From NCBI GenBank assembly GCA_012513915.1, contig JAAZBG010000153.1, positions 30,829 through 94,828 on the forward strand: DNA of 64,000 bases, given 5' to 3'. This DNA comes from Fibrobacter sp. GTDB taxonomy: Bacteria > Fibrobacterota > Chitinivibrionia > Chitinivibrionales > Chitinispirillaceae. The notes under the pieces were generated by a model. That model searched no databases, had not been told where the DNA came from, and saw only the letters and a list, made by a program, of their open reading frames with translations. The number at the start of each line of letters is the position of its first letter. Within the stretch, counting starts at the first letter, position 1. Made by a program: the position numbers and the translations under genes. Shown here in pieces: positions 17,201-26,193 of the stretch.

Positions 17201-18881
17201 TGATCTTGGTACAATTACTGATAACCGTACACTTGAGGTAACATTTGACAGAGAACAGAAAGGTTATCTTAGATTGTCAAAAAAAGGTCTCAAGTACAAT
17301 TATGAAGATTGTGTACTCGGTCAGGATAATTACGTACTCTTTGGAAAACCGGCATATGTATATGCTCTTCCGGTTGAAGGTTACCGCTTTGTCCGCTGGG
17401 AAAAAACCTCTGGTAATGCCAGAATAGAGCATCCTGAGAGTGAATATACTTGTGTATTTATGGATGGCGGTGCTAATATTGAGGCTGTTTACGAAGTCGA
17501 TGACAATCCAGTGTACGAACTCTCCGTTGAACCAACGATATTCAAAACGGGGGCATCAGTTACGGTTACAGCACCATCTTCAGCCAACGGAAAAGAAGTA
17601 ACATTTACGCTATATAGAGTTTCCAAAAATGCAACAGTAGCGGGTGATTTTGTGGAAGAATTTACAAAAACACTGAGAGCCGGCACTCAGACATTTACTT
17701 GTCCTTCATGGGATTACCTTCCTGTCGCTGGATATTATAATGTTGAGATGACGCATTCAGGAACACTTCTGGCAAAGGAATATTTCGAGAAATTATCGAA
17801 TGTTTTTGAACTGAATTTGACAGCGACCTCTGCTCAGGTGACGGATAAAGTAACCTTATCTTTTGATAATCCAAGCCCATATCTGGTTGGAAAGACTGCA
17901 GACTTCAAATTGAGCTGTGGTAATTCAAGCTTTAAAATTTCAAAACAGATAGTAGAAGGCGTAAACATTTTTACAGAGACACTCAGTGACAGATATTATC
18001 CTTTTGGAAAGTATGAAGTGACCATGTATATCGAAAATACTCAGCGTGGTACAGCATTTTTCGAAAAAATTTCAAAACAGTACAACCTCAACGTATCTGT
18101 AAAAAACATTGACTTTGGTACAATCGATGCAGGTACGACAAAAAAGAATATGGTGACATTAACAAATGATGGAAACAGCCCGGCTCTGATTTCAGATATT
18201 TTCATGAAGGAACCTTTTAGCGTTGAACAGAAAACGCCGATAACTGTTCCTGCCGGAGAATCAATTACTCTTACAGTTCTGTATAAACCGCTTTCTGCTG
18301 GTAATTATAACGCTACCATGACGATAGTGAATGCACCTGATGCTCAGGTACAGACTCTTACGATTGGCCTTTCAGGGAGTGCTGAGAACGAGGTGATCGC
18401 AACCGGGTCATCATTTGAAATTATCATGATTCCCGATAGTGATCCAACCGGCAATTCAATTCAACCTCAATTTAAAATTAAAAATACCGGAAAGGATGAT
18501 GTCGATCTGTCAAACGTTATTGTTGAATATTATACATGTGATCCTTTGGTTTCAGAAAAATCACTTAACGGATTGATCTATTACTGCAGTGTTCCAAACG
18601 CTGAAACAGGTATACAATTCACCCGATTAAATCAGACCTTCGGAAATAATGATCTAAAGGCTGATACAAGAATTGAATTCTATTTTAAGGGTGGATCGTT
18701 GGGTTCCGGCAAAAGTTTCGAATTAAAGGCAGGAATTAACGAGATCAACTGGGGACACAATTTCATGGAAAACGATGACTGGTCCCATCAGGTGCAGACA
18801 GGAAACGTAGCACCAAATGTAGTGATTCGTGATAGGATATCAAATAAGATACTGTATGGTACGTTACCAGATGGACTATGA
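14298..18881 (+). CDS. Secreted gingipain-type (C25) cysteine peptidase with carbohydrate-binding modules
   Basis: From ATG 14298 this is 1527 residues with a signal peptide (MFKRKIIGALSAIVLMSAGISGA). A propeptide-like region runs to about 240. The C25 catalytic domain has the His in WWTHGW (His483) and the Cys in FQVSCLNAH (Cys514), 31 residues apart, close to gingipain spacing. C-terminal modules follow: NPCBM-like (about 712-847, with KGLGTHANSEI); a CBM5/12-like chitin-binding unit (about 860-914, SYKKGDQCTFAGNSWRAHE); bacterial-repeat and Ig-like units (about 918-1262); an ASH-like domain (about 1265-1365, IDFGTIDAGT); and a CBM3-like domain (about 1370-1527, QPQFKIKNTGKDDV). No type IX tail is seen. 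An earlier in-frame ATG at 14253 adds 15 residues that spoil the signal peptide. The role is probably protein breakdown on polysaccharide-rich surfaces. Confidence 0.88.
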   Translation: MFKRKIIGALSAIVLMSAGISGADKFSVKMPYKEVTVDNVNGKAVFDGTTLYGQAGQPNLPFYSVTFLLPSDADIDRVSVVLENEKEVELVDQYDVDAVLPPVSGTKTLWPKDRRIVNGKDTDVYEKDAFFPASNAGKLSFSKMGNHNLVTVPFYPVRYNPVTKKLKMITGGDLSVLIASGSSSKARTNSMSFADHRQDALLKKLAVNYEQIAAGYNQNRSSKAYRSNAALAEASTGDVYVILTVKDIINKSKELQNFIRSKENRGFNVKVIDEDKWGGNTGDAAAENMRTWLKGNYLKESINYVLLIGNPNPDTGTVPMKMACTQLDTTDTIFCPTDCYYSELSGNWDLDGDGLFGEYNGDYGPGGVDKVNELSLARIPYYDNIEDLDKILAKIITYENSDGTSSSWRSKILLPMEPSDYSTPGCDLGEAIVNDVTDPAGWKKTRIYEKNYGVNPEIVPTSTATVLHSWKTDPAGLVIWWTHGWYESASDIMTSRYAQYLDDQYPAFTFQVSCLNAHPETPDNLCYSILKNGGISTIGATRESWYMPGQANFEASNSRISYEFARSFVKDGFNVGSALTSAKSNVNIESGWQLSNWMMFCIYGDPALSVYTSTENTLLLGNIPDQKKYAGEKFEDVDLNSYVFSSAYASNEINWSVNGYRELRASIVNGVLSVITPNTFWSGSETLTIEARTPDGKTQTHTFKYRMVGSDMVYLSDLEPSFATAGWSSVKKDMSVGGNPIRIASEEYKKGLGTHANSEIVYNINGQYDIFSVTIGADDETDGSVIFEVLGDNQRLFKSGTTMQKGFAEKCNIVVRGVHELRLLVTDAYNGINSDHADWADARLIKNAGIKTVNATIHEYSFNGCWQDAWSSTISYKKGDQCTFAGNSWRAHEDNFNNIPTDTQSSWYDLGPCPSSQTQYFGSLSQYGIIAVESGDQLTLSPNPDYKFELTQLLIDGQSGTCNVNGTIDLGTITDNRTLEVTFDREQKGYLRLSKKGLKYNYEDCVLGQDNYVLFGKPAYVYALPVEGYRFVRWEKTSGNARIEHPESEYTCVFMDGGANIEAVYEVDDNPVYELSVEPTIFKTGASVTVTAPSSANGKEVTFTLYRVSKNATVAGDFVEEFTKTLRAGTQTFTCPSWDYLPVAGYYNVEMTHSGTLLAKEYFEKLSNVFELNLTATSAQVTDKVTLSFDNPSPYLVGKTADFKLSCGNSSFKISKQIVEGVNIFTETLSDRYYPFGKYEVTMYIENTQRGTAFFEKISKQYNLNVSVKNIDFGTIDAGTTKKNMVTLTNDGNSPALISDIFMKEPFSVEQKTPITVPAGESITLTVLYKPLSAGNYNATMTIVNAPDAQVQTLTIGLSGSAENEVIATGSSFEIIMIPDSDPTGNSIQPQFKIKNTGKDDVDLSNVIVEYYTCDPLVSEKSLNGLIYYCSVPNAETGIQFTRLNQTFGNNDLKADTRIEFYFKGGSLGSGKSFELKAGINEINWGHNFMENDDWSHQVQTGNVAPNVVIRDRISNKILYGTLPDGL

Positions 18882-18920
18882 TCCTGAAACGATTTAACAA
18901 AATCGGATAGTGCTGGTGGC

Positions 18921-18955
18921 AGACCCGGGGGTTCTCTTCCCGGGTCTCATTTTCT
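18921..18955 (+). terminator. Probable terminator of the C25 peptidase gene
   Basis: A 9-bp GC-rich stem AGACCCGGG / CCCGGGTCT with a 9-nt loop is followed by CATTTTCT, 40 bases past the stop. The T tract is imperfect but the stem is strong. It also lies just past the end of the convergent HDOD gene. Confidence 0.65.
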
Positions 18956-18960
18956 ATGCA

Positions 18961-19863
18961 TCAACCCCTGGTTCCATCATTCTCGTGAAGAAAAGACATG
19001 AACGTTTCTGACTTGTCAAATTCAATGAGGAATTCATCCTGAAGCCGCACTATATCAGGTTCATCAATTGGAATATTTTCTTTACTAAAGATATCCCATA
19101 ACTGTTGATCCAATACCGGCGGTGCAATTCGTCCGCTGTGACCAAGTCCTGACAGATGACAAATATAGTCCGCAAGGGTGATCGTTGCGACAAACACCGG
19201 ATCAATCCGGGATTCCCAGGGGGCATGATGATATCCAAGCGTATCGGCAATTAATTTAGGTAGATTCCACTTGTCTGCAAGCCATGATCCTATTTGCGAG
19301 TGACGTGTTCCGATCACACTGTCCTCTGCATCCTCAAGCAGCTCACCTGCTGATGATCGTTTCATTATCTCAATAAATTCCTTATTGAAATACTGATTAA
19401 GGATTACTTTACCAATATCATGAAGCAACCCGGCAACAAACGCCTCCCCTGCATATCGTGACCGATAGGTACGTGCAATCATCCGTGATGCAATGCCACA
19501 GGCTATTGAATGCTCCCAGAAGCGTGAGATGTCAAACGATGATGTTACATCCTGATTCTTGAATGCATCAAAGACACTTAGCGATAAGCCCATATCCTTC
19601 ACCGTATTAAAACCAAGCACAACAATCGCCATATTGACCGTTGAGATCTCTCTCGGAAAACCGTAATATGCAGAATTTGCCAGCTTTAATAACCGTGCAG
19701 TCAATGTCTGATCAGTCGATATAAGACGTGAAAGTGACGCTGCGGATGTTCTTGGATTGTCAACAAGCTCAATCATTTTTGAAACCACCGTCGGCAGTGT
19801 CGGAAGCCCGATAATGCTCTCAGTAATTCGCTTAATGCGCAGTGTATCCGGATTCATTACCAT
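18961..19863 (-). CDS. HDOD-domain signalling protein
   Basis: This 300-residue protein is a single HDOD domain: ESIIGLPTLPTVVSKMIELV, the STDQTLTARLLKLANSAYYG core, and LLHDIGKVIL. HDOD proteins act in stress, motility and two-component signalling, usually without proven hydrolase activity. The HD pair is present in LLHDIG, but the full HD-GYP motif set is not. It is the last gene of the flagellar operon, 48 bases after the small charged gene, so a link to motility control is likely. It resembles the second HDOD protein at 38322-39179. Confidence 0.87.
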   Translation of the reverse strand: MVMNPDTLRIKRITESIIGLPTLPTVVSKMIELVDNPRTSAASLSRLISTDQTLTARLLKLANSAYYGFPREISTVNMAIVVLGFNTVKDMGLSLSVFDAFKNQDVTSSFDISRFWEHSIACGIASRMIARTYRSRYAGEAFVAGLLHDIGKVILNQYFNKEFIEIMKRSSAGELLEDAEDSVIGTRHSQIGSWLADKWNLPKLIADTLGYHHAPWESRIDPVFVATITLADYICHLSGLGHSGRIAPPVLDQQLWDIFSKENIPIDEPDIVRLQDEFLIEFDKSETFMSFLHENDGTRG

Positions 19864-19911
19864 TATGTTAAACCTGTATAGTATCTATTATCTTATCGTA
19901 TCAAAAACAGT

Positions 19912-20223
19912 TTATGCTTCGACATCAACAATCAGCCCGCCACTTCCCCCCGAATTGTTGTGTTTTCGCTTATCCTGATCCTCCCGGCGTTCTCTTTTCT
20001 GCTTTTTTTTACGCTCTTCCTCAATCTTTTTCTGATTCGGATCAATTAGCTGGCCCTTGCCCTGCTCAACCTCAACCGGCATATTCAAACGCTGTGCGAT
20101 CTCGTTATTGGCGATTTTTGCATTCTGATCCTGATTGACAATAGGATTTTTGTGAATATCATTCTGATGTCTGTCGAATTGCGGCAGATTATTTACAGAG
20201 ATGTTTACATTAACACTGCTCAT
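19912..20223 (-). CDS. Small charged protein downstream of fliA
   Basis: This 103-residue protein has no recognised family. The N-terminal half is Asn/Gln-rich (NVNISVNNLPQFDRHQND). A highly charged predicted coiled coil (about 65-90; KKIEEERKKKQKRERRED) follows, then a Gly-rich turn and the hydrophobic end GLIVDVEA. It starts 17 bases after fliA and is co-directional, so it is probably translated with the flagellar genes. The amphipathic helix suggests a binding partner or chaperone-like role, without direct support. Confidence 0.6.
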   Translation of the reverse strand: MSSVNVNISVNNLPQFDRHQNDIHKNPIVNQDQNAKIANNEIAQRLNMPVEVEQGKGQLIDPNQKKIEEERKKKQKRERREDQDKRKHNNSGGSGGLIVDVEA

Positions 20224-20240
20224 CAGTTCACCCCTGAAAA

Positions 20241-21005
20241 TCAGGCATTAATTCTTTGCAACAGCTTCGCGCGTAATTTCAGGATTGCTTTGGAATGTAT
20301 CTGACTCACCCGCGATTCTGTTATATCAAGCACAACACCGATTTCCTTTAATGTCAATTCTTCGTAATGATAGAGCGCAACCACCAGTTTTTCCTTCTCA
20401 GGAAGATTCATGATAGCGTCTTTCAGAATTTCCTTTACTTCTGCAAAGCCGAGTTCCTTCAAAGGATTATCACTTCCAGGATCTTCAATTGTGTCAATGA
20501 TCCGCAATTCCTTCGAATCGCTACCCCTGTCCGGCATCGCTTCCTCAAGTGAGATGATTGTTGTCGGTGTAACCTCTGCAAGCATCTCTTCATACTCCTG
20601 AATGGTGATATTCATCGACTCACACACTTCATCATCGTATGGTGCACGTCCCAGCTCATTTTCAAGTTTCGCAAATACCTTCTGAAGTTCCCTGGACTTC
20701 TGCCTGACAGAACGCGGCACCCAGTCAAGCGCCCTCAGTTCATCAAGTATAGCACCGCGGATTTTATGACCTGCATAGGTTTCAAATTTAAAACCCCGTT
20801 CAGGTTCAAACGTTTCAACCGCTTTAATTAACCCAAGAACACCGGCGCTGGTTAAATCATTTCTGTCTACCGATTTTGGCAGATTGATCGCGAGACGGTT
20901 GGTAATATACTTTACAAGATGCGCATACTCAACAAGTAGTTTGTCTTTTGCGATCTTTGAATCCGTCTCTTTGTACTCACGCCACAGATTATCTAATCCA
21001 GACAT
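20241..21005 (-). CDS. fliA: Flagellar RNA polymerase sigma factor sigma-28
   Basis: This 254-residue protein matches FliA/WhiG. Region 2 has LVKYITNRLAINLPKSVDRNDLTSAG, and FKFETYAGHKIRGAILDELRALDWVPRS is the hallmark between regions 2 and 3. Region 4 has LTLKEIGVVLDITESRVSQIHSKAILKL. It directs RNA polymerase to late flagellar and chemotaxis promoters. Position after flhA-flhF-flhG is the common arrangement. An anti-sigma FlgM gene is not in the window. Confidence 0.95.
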   Translation of the reverse strand: MSGLDNLWREYKETDSKIAKDKLLVEYAHLVKYITNRLAINLPKSVDRNDLTSAGVLGLIKAVETFEPERGFKFETYAGHKIRGAILDELRALDWVPRSVRQKSRELQKVFAKLENELGRAPYDDEVCESMNITIQEYEEMLAEVTPTTIISLEEAMPDRGSDSKELRIIDTIEDPGSDNPLKELGFAEVKEILKDAIMNLPEKEKLVVALYHYEELTLKEIGVVLDITESRVSQIHSKAILKLRAKLLQRINA

Positions 21006-21094
21006 TACCGGTCACTCCCGAAGTTAAAAAAGAAATGTGCCGAATTCATACATTGTATTCTTTGTTGTAACATTTTTAGCAAACGACAAAGCGC

Positions 21095-21457
21095 TCATTC
21101 ATCGTTACCTTTACGTTTGAGAACCCTTTGATAGGTCACCTTTTCTTCCACAAACGGTACCGCTTTACCGCCAGGAATATGCTTTTCCTTTTCGGTATAT
21201 ATCCGCTGCACTAAACCGCCTTCCAGGAGATTACTGGTATCTTTTTCATCAATATCTGTCAGTACCGCTTTAAAAATGATATCACCAAGAATAAATCCCG
21301 TGAACCAGAACAGCGCACCTCCCAACAGCGCTTTCAGCAGTGCTGGCACAAGATGCTCCGGCCGCATAGGATCAAGTCCGAGCATGCTCAGGAGCAATAT
21401 TATAAAAAACACTGAAATCCCAAGCAGCATCGCACCTTTTTTAATCCAGTAGTTCAT
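21095..21457 (-). CDS. Two-helix membrane protein between flhG and fliA
   Basis: This 120-residue protein has two hydrophobic helices (about 9-27 and 40-62, with LLGGALFWFTGFILGDIIF) and a basic C-terminal cytoplasmic tail. I do not recognise the family. It starts 4 bases after flhG and 89 bases before fliA. Small membrane proteins occur at this place in other flagellar operons, but sequence gives no function. Confidence 0.68.
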   Translation of the reverse strand: MNYWIKKGAMLLGISVFFIILLLSMLGLDPMRPEHLVPALLKALLGGALFWFTGFILGDIIFKAVLTDIDEKDTSNLLEGGLVQRIYTEKEKHIPGGKAVPFVEEKVTYQRVLKRKGNDE

Positions 21458-21461
21458 ATGC

Positions 21462-22349
21462 CTACTCTATTAGTCCCTTCGGCTCTTTATTCCAGAAACG
21501 TGCGAAAAACCCCCGTTTTTCAATCACCTGAACGCCGCTGATCTTTCGGGCTATATCAAGCACCTTTTTATTAAACGACTCGTGCCCTTTATCCAGTACC
21601 ATGAGTTTTTGTTTTTTAACACATTGCGAAACATCACGATCCAGCGGCAATGTCCCGAAAAGCTCAAGCGGTCTTTTTAAGAATTTTACCACCAAAGCAT
21701 TGAGTCTGTCAAATGTTTCATTTCCCTCACGTTCCGATGCACACATGTTAACCACCACAGCAATTTTGGGACACCCTTTATCATACAGCACTTTCACCAT
21801 CGCGTACGCATCTGCAAGCGAGGTCGGTTCCGGTGTCATTACAATCAGTGACAAATCGGTTCTGGAAGCAAATTGTATTACATTGTTTCCAATCCCCGCA
21901 CCTGTATCAATAATAATAAAATCATAGTTTGATTCGAGTTTCATAAACTCATTCTGAAGCATCCCAAGCCGGCCCAAATCGATATTTGCAAGTTTCTCAA
22001 ATCCGGATGCTCCGGGGATAATATCAATGCCTCCCGGTCCACGATAGAGTATTTTATCAAGCGAACATTGTCCATCAATGTAGTGGGATATATTTTTATC
22101 GGGAACCATTCCAAGCATTATATGCACATTCGCAAGTCCCAGATCGGCATCAAGCAGCAATACTTTTTTCCTGAATGCCGCCACAAATACCGCAGTGAAA
22201 AGTGCAACATTCGTTTTGCCTACCCCACCTTTACCACTGGTTACTGCAATACTTTTGCAACTTCCTGATAGTTTATCAGGTTGATGATACACAGATTCCA
22301 CACCCCGTTCCATAGCCAACTCACGCAGTTTCTGAGCCTGATCTCTCAC
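21462..22349 (-). CDS. flhG: Flagellar number regulator FlhG (MinD-like ATPase)
   Basis: FlhG is a ParA/MinD-family ATPase that pairs with FlhF to set flagellar number and position. The 295-residue protein shows the deviant Walker A SGKGGVGKTNVALF, the Walker B region VLLLDADLGLANVH, and FIIIDTGAGIG. The N-terminal DQAQKLRELA resembles the FlhF-activating helix of FlhG. The start overlaps the flhF stop by 4 nt. Confidence 0.93.
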   Translation of the reverse strand: MRDQAQKLRELAMERGVESVYHQPDKLSGSCKSIAVTSGKGGVGKTNVALFTAVFVAAFRKKVLLLDADLGLANVHIMLGMVPDKNISHYIDGQCSLDKILYRGPGGIDIIPGASGFEKLANIDLGRLGMLQNEFMKLESNYDFIIIDTGAGIGNNVIQFASRTDLSLIVMTPEPTSLADAYAMVKVLYDKGCPKIAVVVNMCASEREGNETFDRLNALVVKFLKRPLELFGTLPLDRDVSQCVKKQKLMVLDKGHESFNKKVLDIARKISGVQVIEKRGFFARFWNKEPKGLIE

Positions 22350-23611
22350 ACTCGTACCCCTTCCCAGAGATGCTGTACAAACCGTGTAGTCTGAGCAAGC
22401 TCAATGTCATCAGGGACACTCTGACCAAAAGTAAAATATGAAACCGGAATCCTGCACTCATTAACTATGTTCAGAATATTACCGGTTCTGACAGTTTCGT
22501 CAAGTTTTGTAAAAAGCAGCCTGTTAACATTTACACACTTATAGCGGTTGATGATATCAAGAAGATCACTATCCTTGGTTGTAGCACTCATTACAAGATG
22601 GGTCTCATCGGGATGAAGTGCATTGACAAAAGCAACGAGTTCGTCCATATGCTCCTTATTTCGCTGACTTCTTCCCGCTGTGTCAACAAATACGATATCA
22701 TCCTGGGCACATGCTGTAAGCGCACTTTGAATTTCGTCCGGAGAAAACACTACCTGTAAATTGATTTTAACAATTTCTGCAAACATTTTTATCTGTTCAA
22801 TTGCTGCAATCCGATAGGTATCCGCAGTGATTATGGAAACACGTTTCTGCTTGTTGACACAACAGTGCGCTGCCAGTTTCGCAAGCGTCGTTGTTTTTCC
22901 GGCTCCTGTAGGTCCGACAAATGCGACAATTAGTGGTGCCTTTTTTTTAAGTTTAAGCGGCCCGGCAACAGGAAAAAAGTCTGACAACGCATGAACAAAC
23001 TTTTTCTCAGCCTGCGTATCAGCCAGTAAAATGTCAGTACCGCTGATCTCTTTTATAAGTTTATATGCTACCTTCTGCTTTACTTCTGACTCAAGCAGTT
23101 TCCGGTACAGGATCGACCATTCACCGGTAAAACCATTAACATTTGCAACAGGTGCAGCTGCAGTTGCTTTCTCCTTTTTAAGAATTTCAGCAACGATATC
23201 TTTGAGTTCGCGCACATTCTGCTTTAATTCGTCAATCTGCTGATCCTTTGCTGCTGCATCCTGTACGGGTACCGTGTTAAAACGAGGCTGCCTGATCGGT
23301 TGCATCTCCTGCGGCTTCCACGGCCGGACGGACGGAGCATTTGCTTTTGTTGTATCAACAATTGCAGATGTTCTGTGTCTGTTATACAGACCAGGATTAC
23401 TGAGTGTAATCGGCTGAAATGATTGTTTTGGCGTTTTCACGGCATCCTCATCAACCGCAGCAGTCACTTCAATCTCTTCCTGCCCTGCAATGCCGAACAC
23501 TTTTTTAGGTAATTTGCGTGTTTTGAGGATAATAGCATCCTCACCAAGTTCATCCTTGATCTGCAGCAGCGCTTCACGCATACTGTTTGCTATATACTTT
23601 TTAATTCTCAT
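22346..23611 (-). CDS. flhF: Flagellar GTPase FlhF
   Basis: FlhF is an SRP-type GTPase that places flagella and recruits early components. The 421-residue protein begins with the family's MRIKKYIANSMREALLQIKDELGEDAII. A Pro/Gln-rich linker (about 90-130) follows, then the NG domain with VGPTGAGKTTTLAKLAAH, FVDTAGRS and TKLDE. It lies 53 bases after flhA and overlaps flhG. Confidence 0.94.
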   Translation of the reverse strand: MRIKKYIANSMREALLQIKDELGEDAIILKTRKLPKKVFGIAGQEEIEVTAAVDEDAVKTPKQSFQPITLSNPGLYNRHRTSAIVDTTKANAPSVRPWKPQEMQPIRQPRFNTVPVQDAAAKDQQIDELKQNVRELKDIVAEILKKEKATAAAPVANVNGFTGEWSILYRKLLESEVKQKVAYKLIKEISGTDILLADTQAEKKFVHALSDFFPVAGPLKLKKKAPLIVAFVGPTGAGKTTTLAKLAAHCCVNKQKRVSIITADTYRIAAIEQIKMFAEIVKINLQVVFSPDEIQSALTACAQDDIVFVDTAGRSQRNKEHMDELVAFVNALHPDETHLVMSATTKDSDLLDIINRYKCVNVNRLLFTKLDETVRTGNILNIVNECRIPVSYFTFGQSVPDDIELAQTTRFVQHLWEGVRV

Positions 23612-23664
23612 CGCTTAATCCGCCTATCGTATACTGTTGCTGTTATCATCATTCAAAAACAGCA

Positions 23665-25764
23665 TTACGTTAATGATATCATTCCAAGAGACCGTATTTC
23701 AATTCCACTGGTTATTTCATTATATGATAAAACAACAAGATCACGATAATTACTTTCTGTCAATTTTTTGAACTGTGACCGGATTGTTGGCGAACACAAC
23801 ACTACCGGCAGTTCTCCTGCCTGTTTCACACTCTCGACAACTTCCCCTGTTGCATCAAGTATCTTCGCAACATCCGCAGGTGAAATTGCAAGTCTGAATC
23901 CGCCCTCACTCTCCTGTACCGACCCCTCAAGCTTCGCCTCAAGGTTCGGATCGATGGTTATAACCGGTATAATGTTTTCATCTGTCTTGTATGCATCGCA
24001 GATTTGTGATGCCAGTGCATTTCTTACATATTCGGTCAATATTTCAGGATTTTTATTACGCGGAGCAATATTTGCCAGTGTTTCAAGAATCAGCAACAGA
24101 TCACGGATCGATACCTTTTCCCTGAGCAGATTCTGAAGAATTTTATGTACATCACCAATAGACATCATACCCGGTATCAACTCATCAACCACAACGCTGC
24201 CGCTTGACTCCTTGATATTATCAAGTAAGCCCTTTACATCCTGACGCGTAAGGATTTCATGTGCATGGTGTTTAATAATCTCGGTCAAGTGAGTCGCGAG
24301 CACTGCCGGCTGTTCAACAACGGTATACCCCGCAACCTCAGCATCATCCTTCTGACTTTCAGTGATCCATAATGCAGGAAGATTGAACGCAGGTTCAACG
24401 GTCGGTATACCCCTGATCTTTTTTGTTACCGTCCCCGGATCCATCGCAAGATACGCTCCGCTCATAAGTTCACCTTTTCCAACCTCAATCGTGCGTATTT
24501 TAATACGATATTCATTGGGTTTAAGCTGAATATTATCACGGATACGTATTGGCGGAATGATAATACCGAGATCCGTTGCAAGCTGACGGCGTATCATAGT
24601 AATTCTATCAAGAAGATCACCGCCCTGTTTTACATCCACAAGCGGGATCAGCCCGTACCCTATCTCAAGCTCCATCGGATCAACATGAAGATAATCCTCA
24701 ACGCGTTCCTCCTTTGGTTTACCTGCCGCTGCAGCAGCAGGAAGCTCTTTCGCCTTTGCTTCCTCAATAATACGTCTGTTGCCTAAATACGCAGCCGCAA
24801 GACATGATACACCAAGAAAAATAAACGGTATCTTTGGAAAACCCGGCATCAATGCAAAAAACAGCATCATACCTCCAGCCACCCCAAGTACCTTCGGACG
24901 GGAAAACAACTGTGTCGTGATTTCGCTGCCAAGATCACTCTGTGACGCAGCACGACTGACAAGAATACCTGCTCCTACCGAGATCATCAAAGCCGGTACC
25001 TGGGTTACCAGTCCATCACCAATGGTCAGAATGGTATACGTCTGCAGCGCTTCACCCCAGTCCATACCCATCTGGGCTATACCGATGATAAATCCGCCAA
25101 TAACGTTAATAATTGTTATCAGTATCCCGGCGATGGCGTCACCGCGTACAAATTTTGACGCTCCATCCATGGCGCCGTAAAAGTCAGCCTCGCGTGAAAT
25201 CTGGGAACGACGTGAACGCGCCTGTTCCTCATTGATCAATCCGGCATTGAGGTCGGCATCAATCGCCATCTGTTTTCCCGGCATTGCATCAAGGGTAAAT
25301 CTTGCTGCGACTTCTGCGATGCGGCCGGCACCTTTAGTGATCACAATAAACTGAATCAATACAATTATTAAAAAGATAATGCCGCCGACAACCATATTAC
25401 CGCGCGTCACGAATGTGCCGAAAACCTCGACAACATGCCCGGCATCAGCCTGACTGAGAATCAACCGTGTCGTTGCCACATTGAGTGCAAGCCGAAAGAG
25501 AGTCACCGTGAGTAGTAACGATGGAAACACTGAAAATTCAAGCGCTTCATTTGTATACATGGAAACCAGCAGTATGATCAGAGCAAGGCAGAGATTCAGT
25601 GACAGCATTACATCAATAAGGAATGTCGGCATCGGAATGATCATCACCAGCAATATACCGATGACACCAAGCACAACTATCAGATCCCGCTGACGGGCCA
25701 GGTGTTTGACAAATGAAGAGTTAAGCGCTGACGATAGTCCGCCCGATATATTTGAAGAATTCAT
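23665..25764 (-). CDS. flhA: Flagellar type III export protein FlhA
   Basis: FlhA is the export-gate platform protein of the flagellar secretion system. The 699-residue length is typical. Eight N-terminal membrane helices, the FHIPEP-type core (ARFTLDAMPGKQMAIDADLNAG) and the cytoplasmic FlhA-C domain with YTVVEQPAVLATHLTEII are present. It is the first gene of the minus-strand block that runs to the HDOD gene at 18961. flhB is not in the window. Confidence 0.95.
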   Translation of the reverse strand: MNSSNISGGLSSALNSSFVKHLARQRDLIVVLGVIGILLVMIIPMPTFLIDVMLSLNLCLALIILLVSMYTNEALEFSVFPSLLLTVTLFRLALNVATTRLILSQADAGHVVEVFGTFVTRGNMVVGGIIFLIIVLIQFIVITKGAGRIAEVAARFTLDAMPGKQMAIDADLNAGLINEEQARSRRSQISREADFYGAMDGASKFVRGDAIAGILITIINVIGGFIIGIAQMGMDWGEALQTYTILTIGDGLVTQVPALMISVGAGILVSRAASQSDLGSEITTQLFSRPKVLGVAGGMMLFFALMPGFPKIPFIFLGVSCLAAAYLGNRRIIEEAKAKELPAAAAAGKPKEERVEDYLHVDPMELEIGYGLIPLVDVKQGGDLLDRITMIRRQLATDLGIIIPPIRIRDNIQLKPNEYRIKIRTIEVGKGELMSGAYLAMDPGTVTKKIRGIPTVEPAFNLPALWITESQKDDAEVAGYTVVEQPAVLATHLTEIIKHHAHEILTRQDVKGLLDNIKESSGSVVVDELIPGMMSIGDVHKILQNLLREKVSIRDLLLILETLANIAPRNKNPEILTEYVRNALASQICDAYKTDENIIPVITIDPNLEAKLEGSVQESEGGFRLAISPADVAKILDATGEVVESVKQAGELPVVLCSPTIRSQFKKLTESNYRDLVVLSYNEITSGIEIRSLGMISLT

Positions 25765-26010
25765 ACTGTAAACTGCTTACCCCGCAAAATTACATAACTT
25801 TAGCAATTTAAAATGATTATATCATTACGGTGTGATCCGGTGTGTAGTTTTTTCACATGTTCAATCAAATATTTATGTATTCCACAGAATCATACAGAAA
25901 CCTTTTACCGGCCAGTAGCAACACCATTTTATATTGTCTCTACAGATAATGTTGTTCAATTGAATTCTACAAGGTATTTTAGATTAAAATGTAACCATGG
26001 GAGATAACCT
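25765..26010. other. Divergent intergenic region between flhA and the RelB/ParE operon
   Basis: This region should hold promoters for flhA (minus) and for the toxin-antitoxin operon (plus). I see no convincing -35/-10 pair. GGGAGA at 25999-26004 is the ribosome-binding site of the antitoxin gene. Confidence 0.35.
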
Positions 26011-26193
26011 ATGAATGTAAAAACGACCGCAAAACACGTTATTGATGGGATGCCAAAGAATGTCACAATGGATGATGTAATTCATGCATTGTATGTTGCA
26101 TCAAAATTTGACCGCGGGGAACAGGAAATCAAGGCTGGAAAAGGAATTAGTGATGAAGATGCACGAATCAGGTTAAAAAAATGGCAGAAATAA
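26011..26193 (+). CDS. RelB/ParD-like antitoxin
   Basis: This 60-residue acidic/basic protein (AKHVIDGMPKNVTMDDVIHALYVASKFDRGEQEI) resembles short RelB-type antitoxins found before ParE/RelE toxins. The conserved end region reads KAGKGISDEDARIRLKKWQK. No separate DNA-binding domain is visible beyond the N-terminal helices. It overlaps the toxin gene by 13 nt (26181-26193), so the pair is translationally coupled. Confidence 0.8.
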   Translation: MNVKTTAKHVIDGMPKNVTMDDVIHALYVASKFDRGEQEIKAGKGISDEDARIRLKKWQK

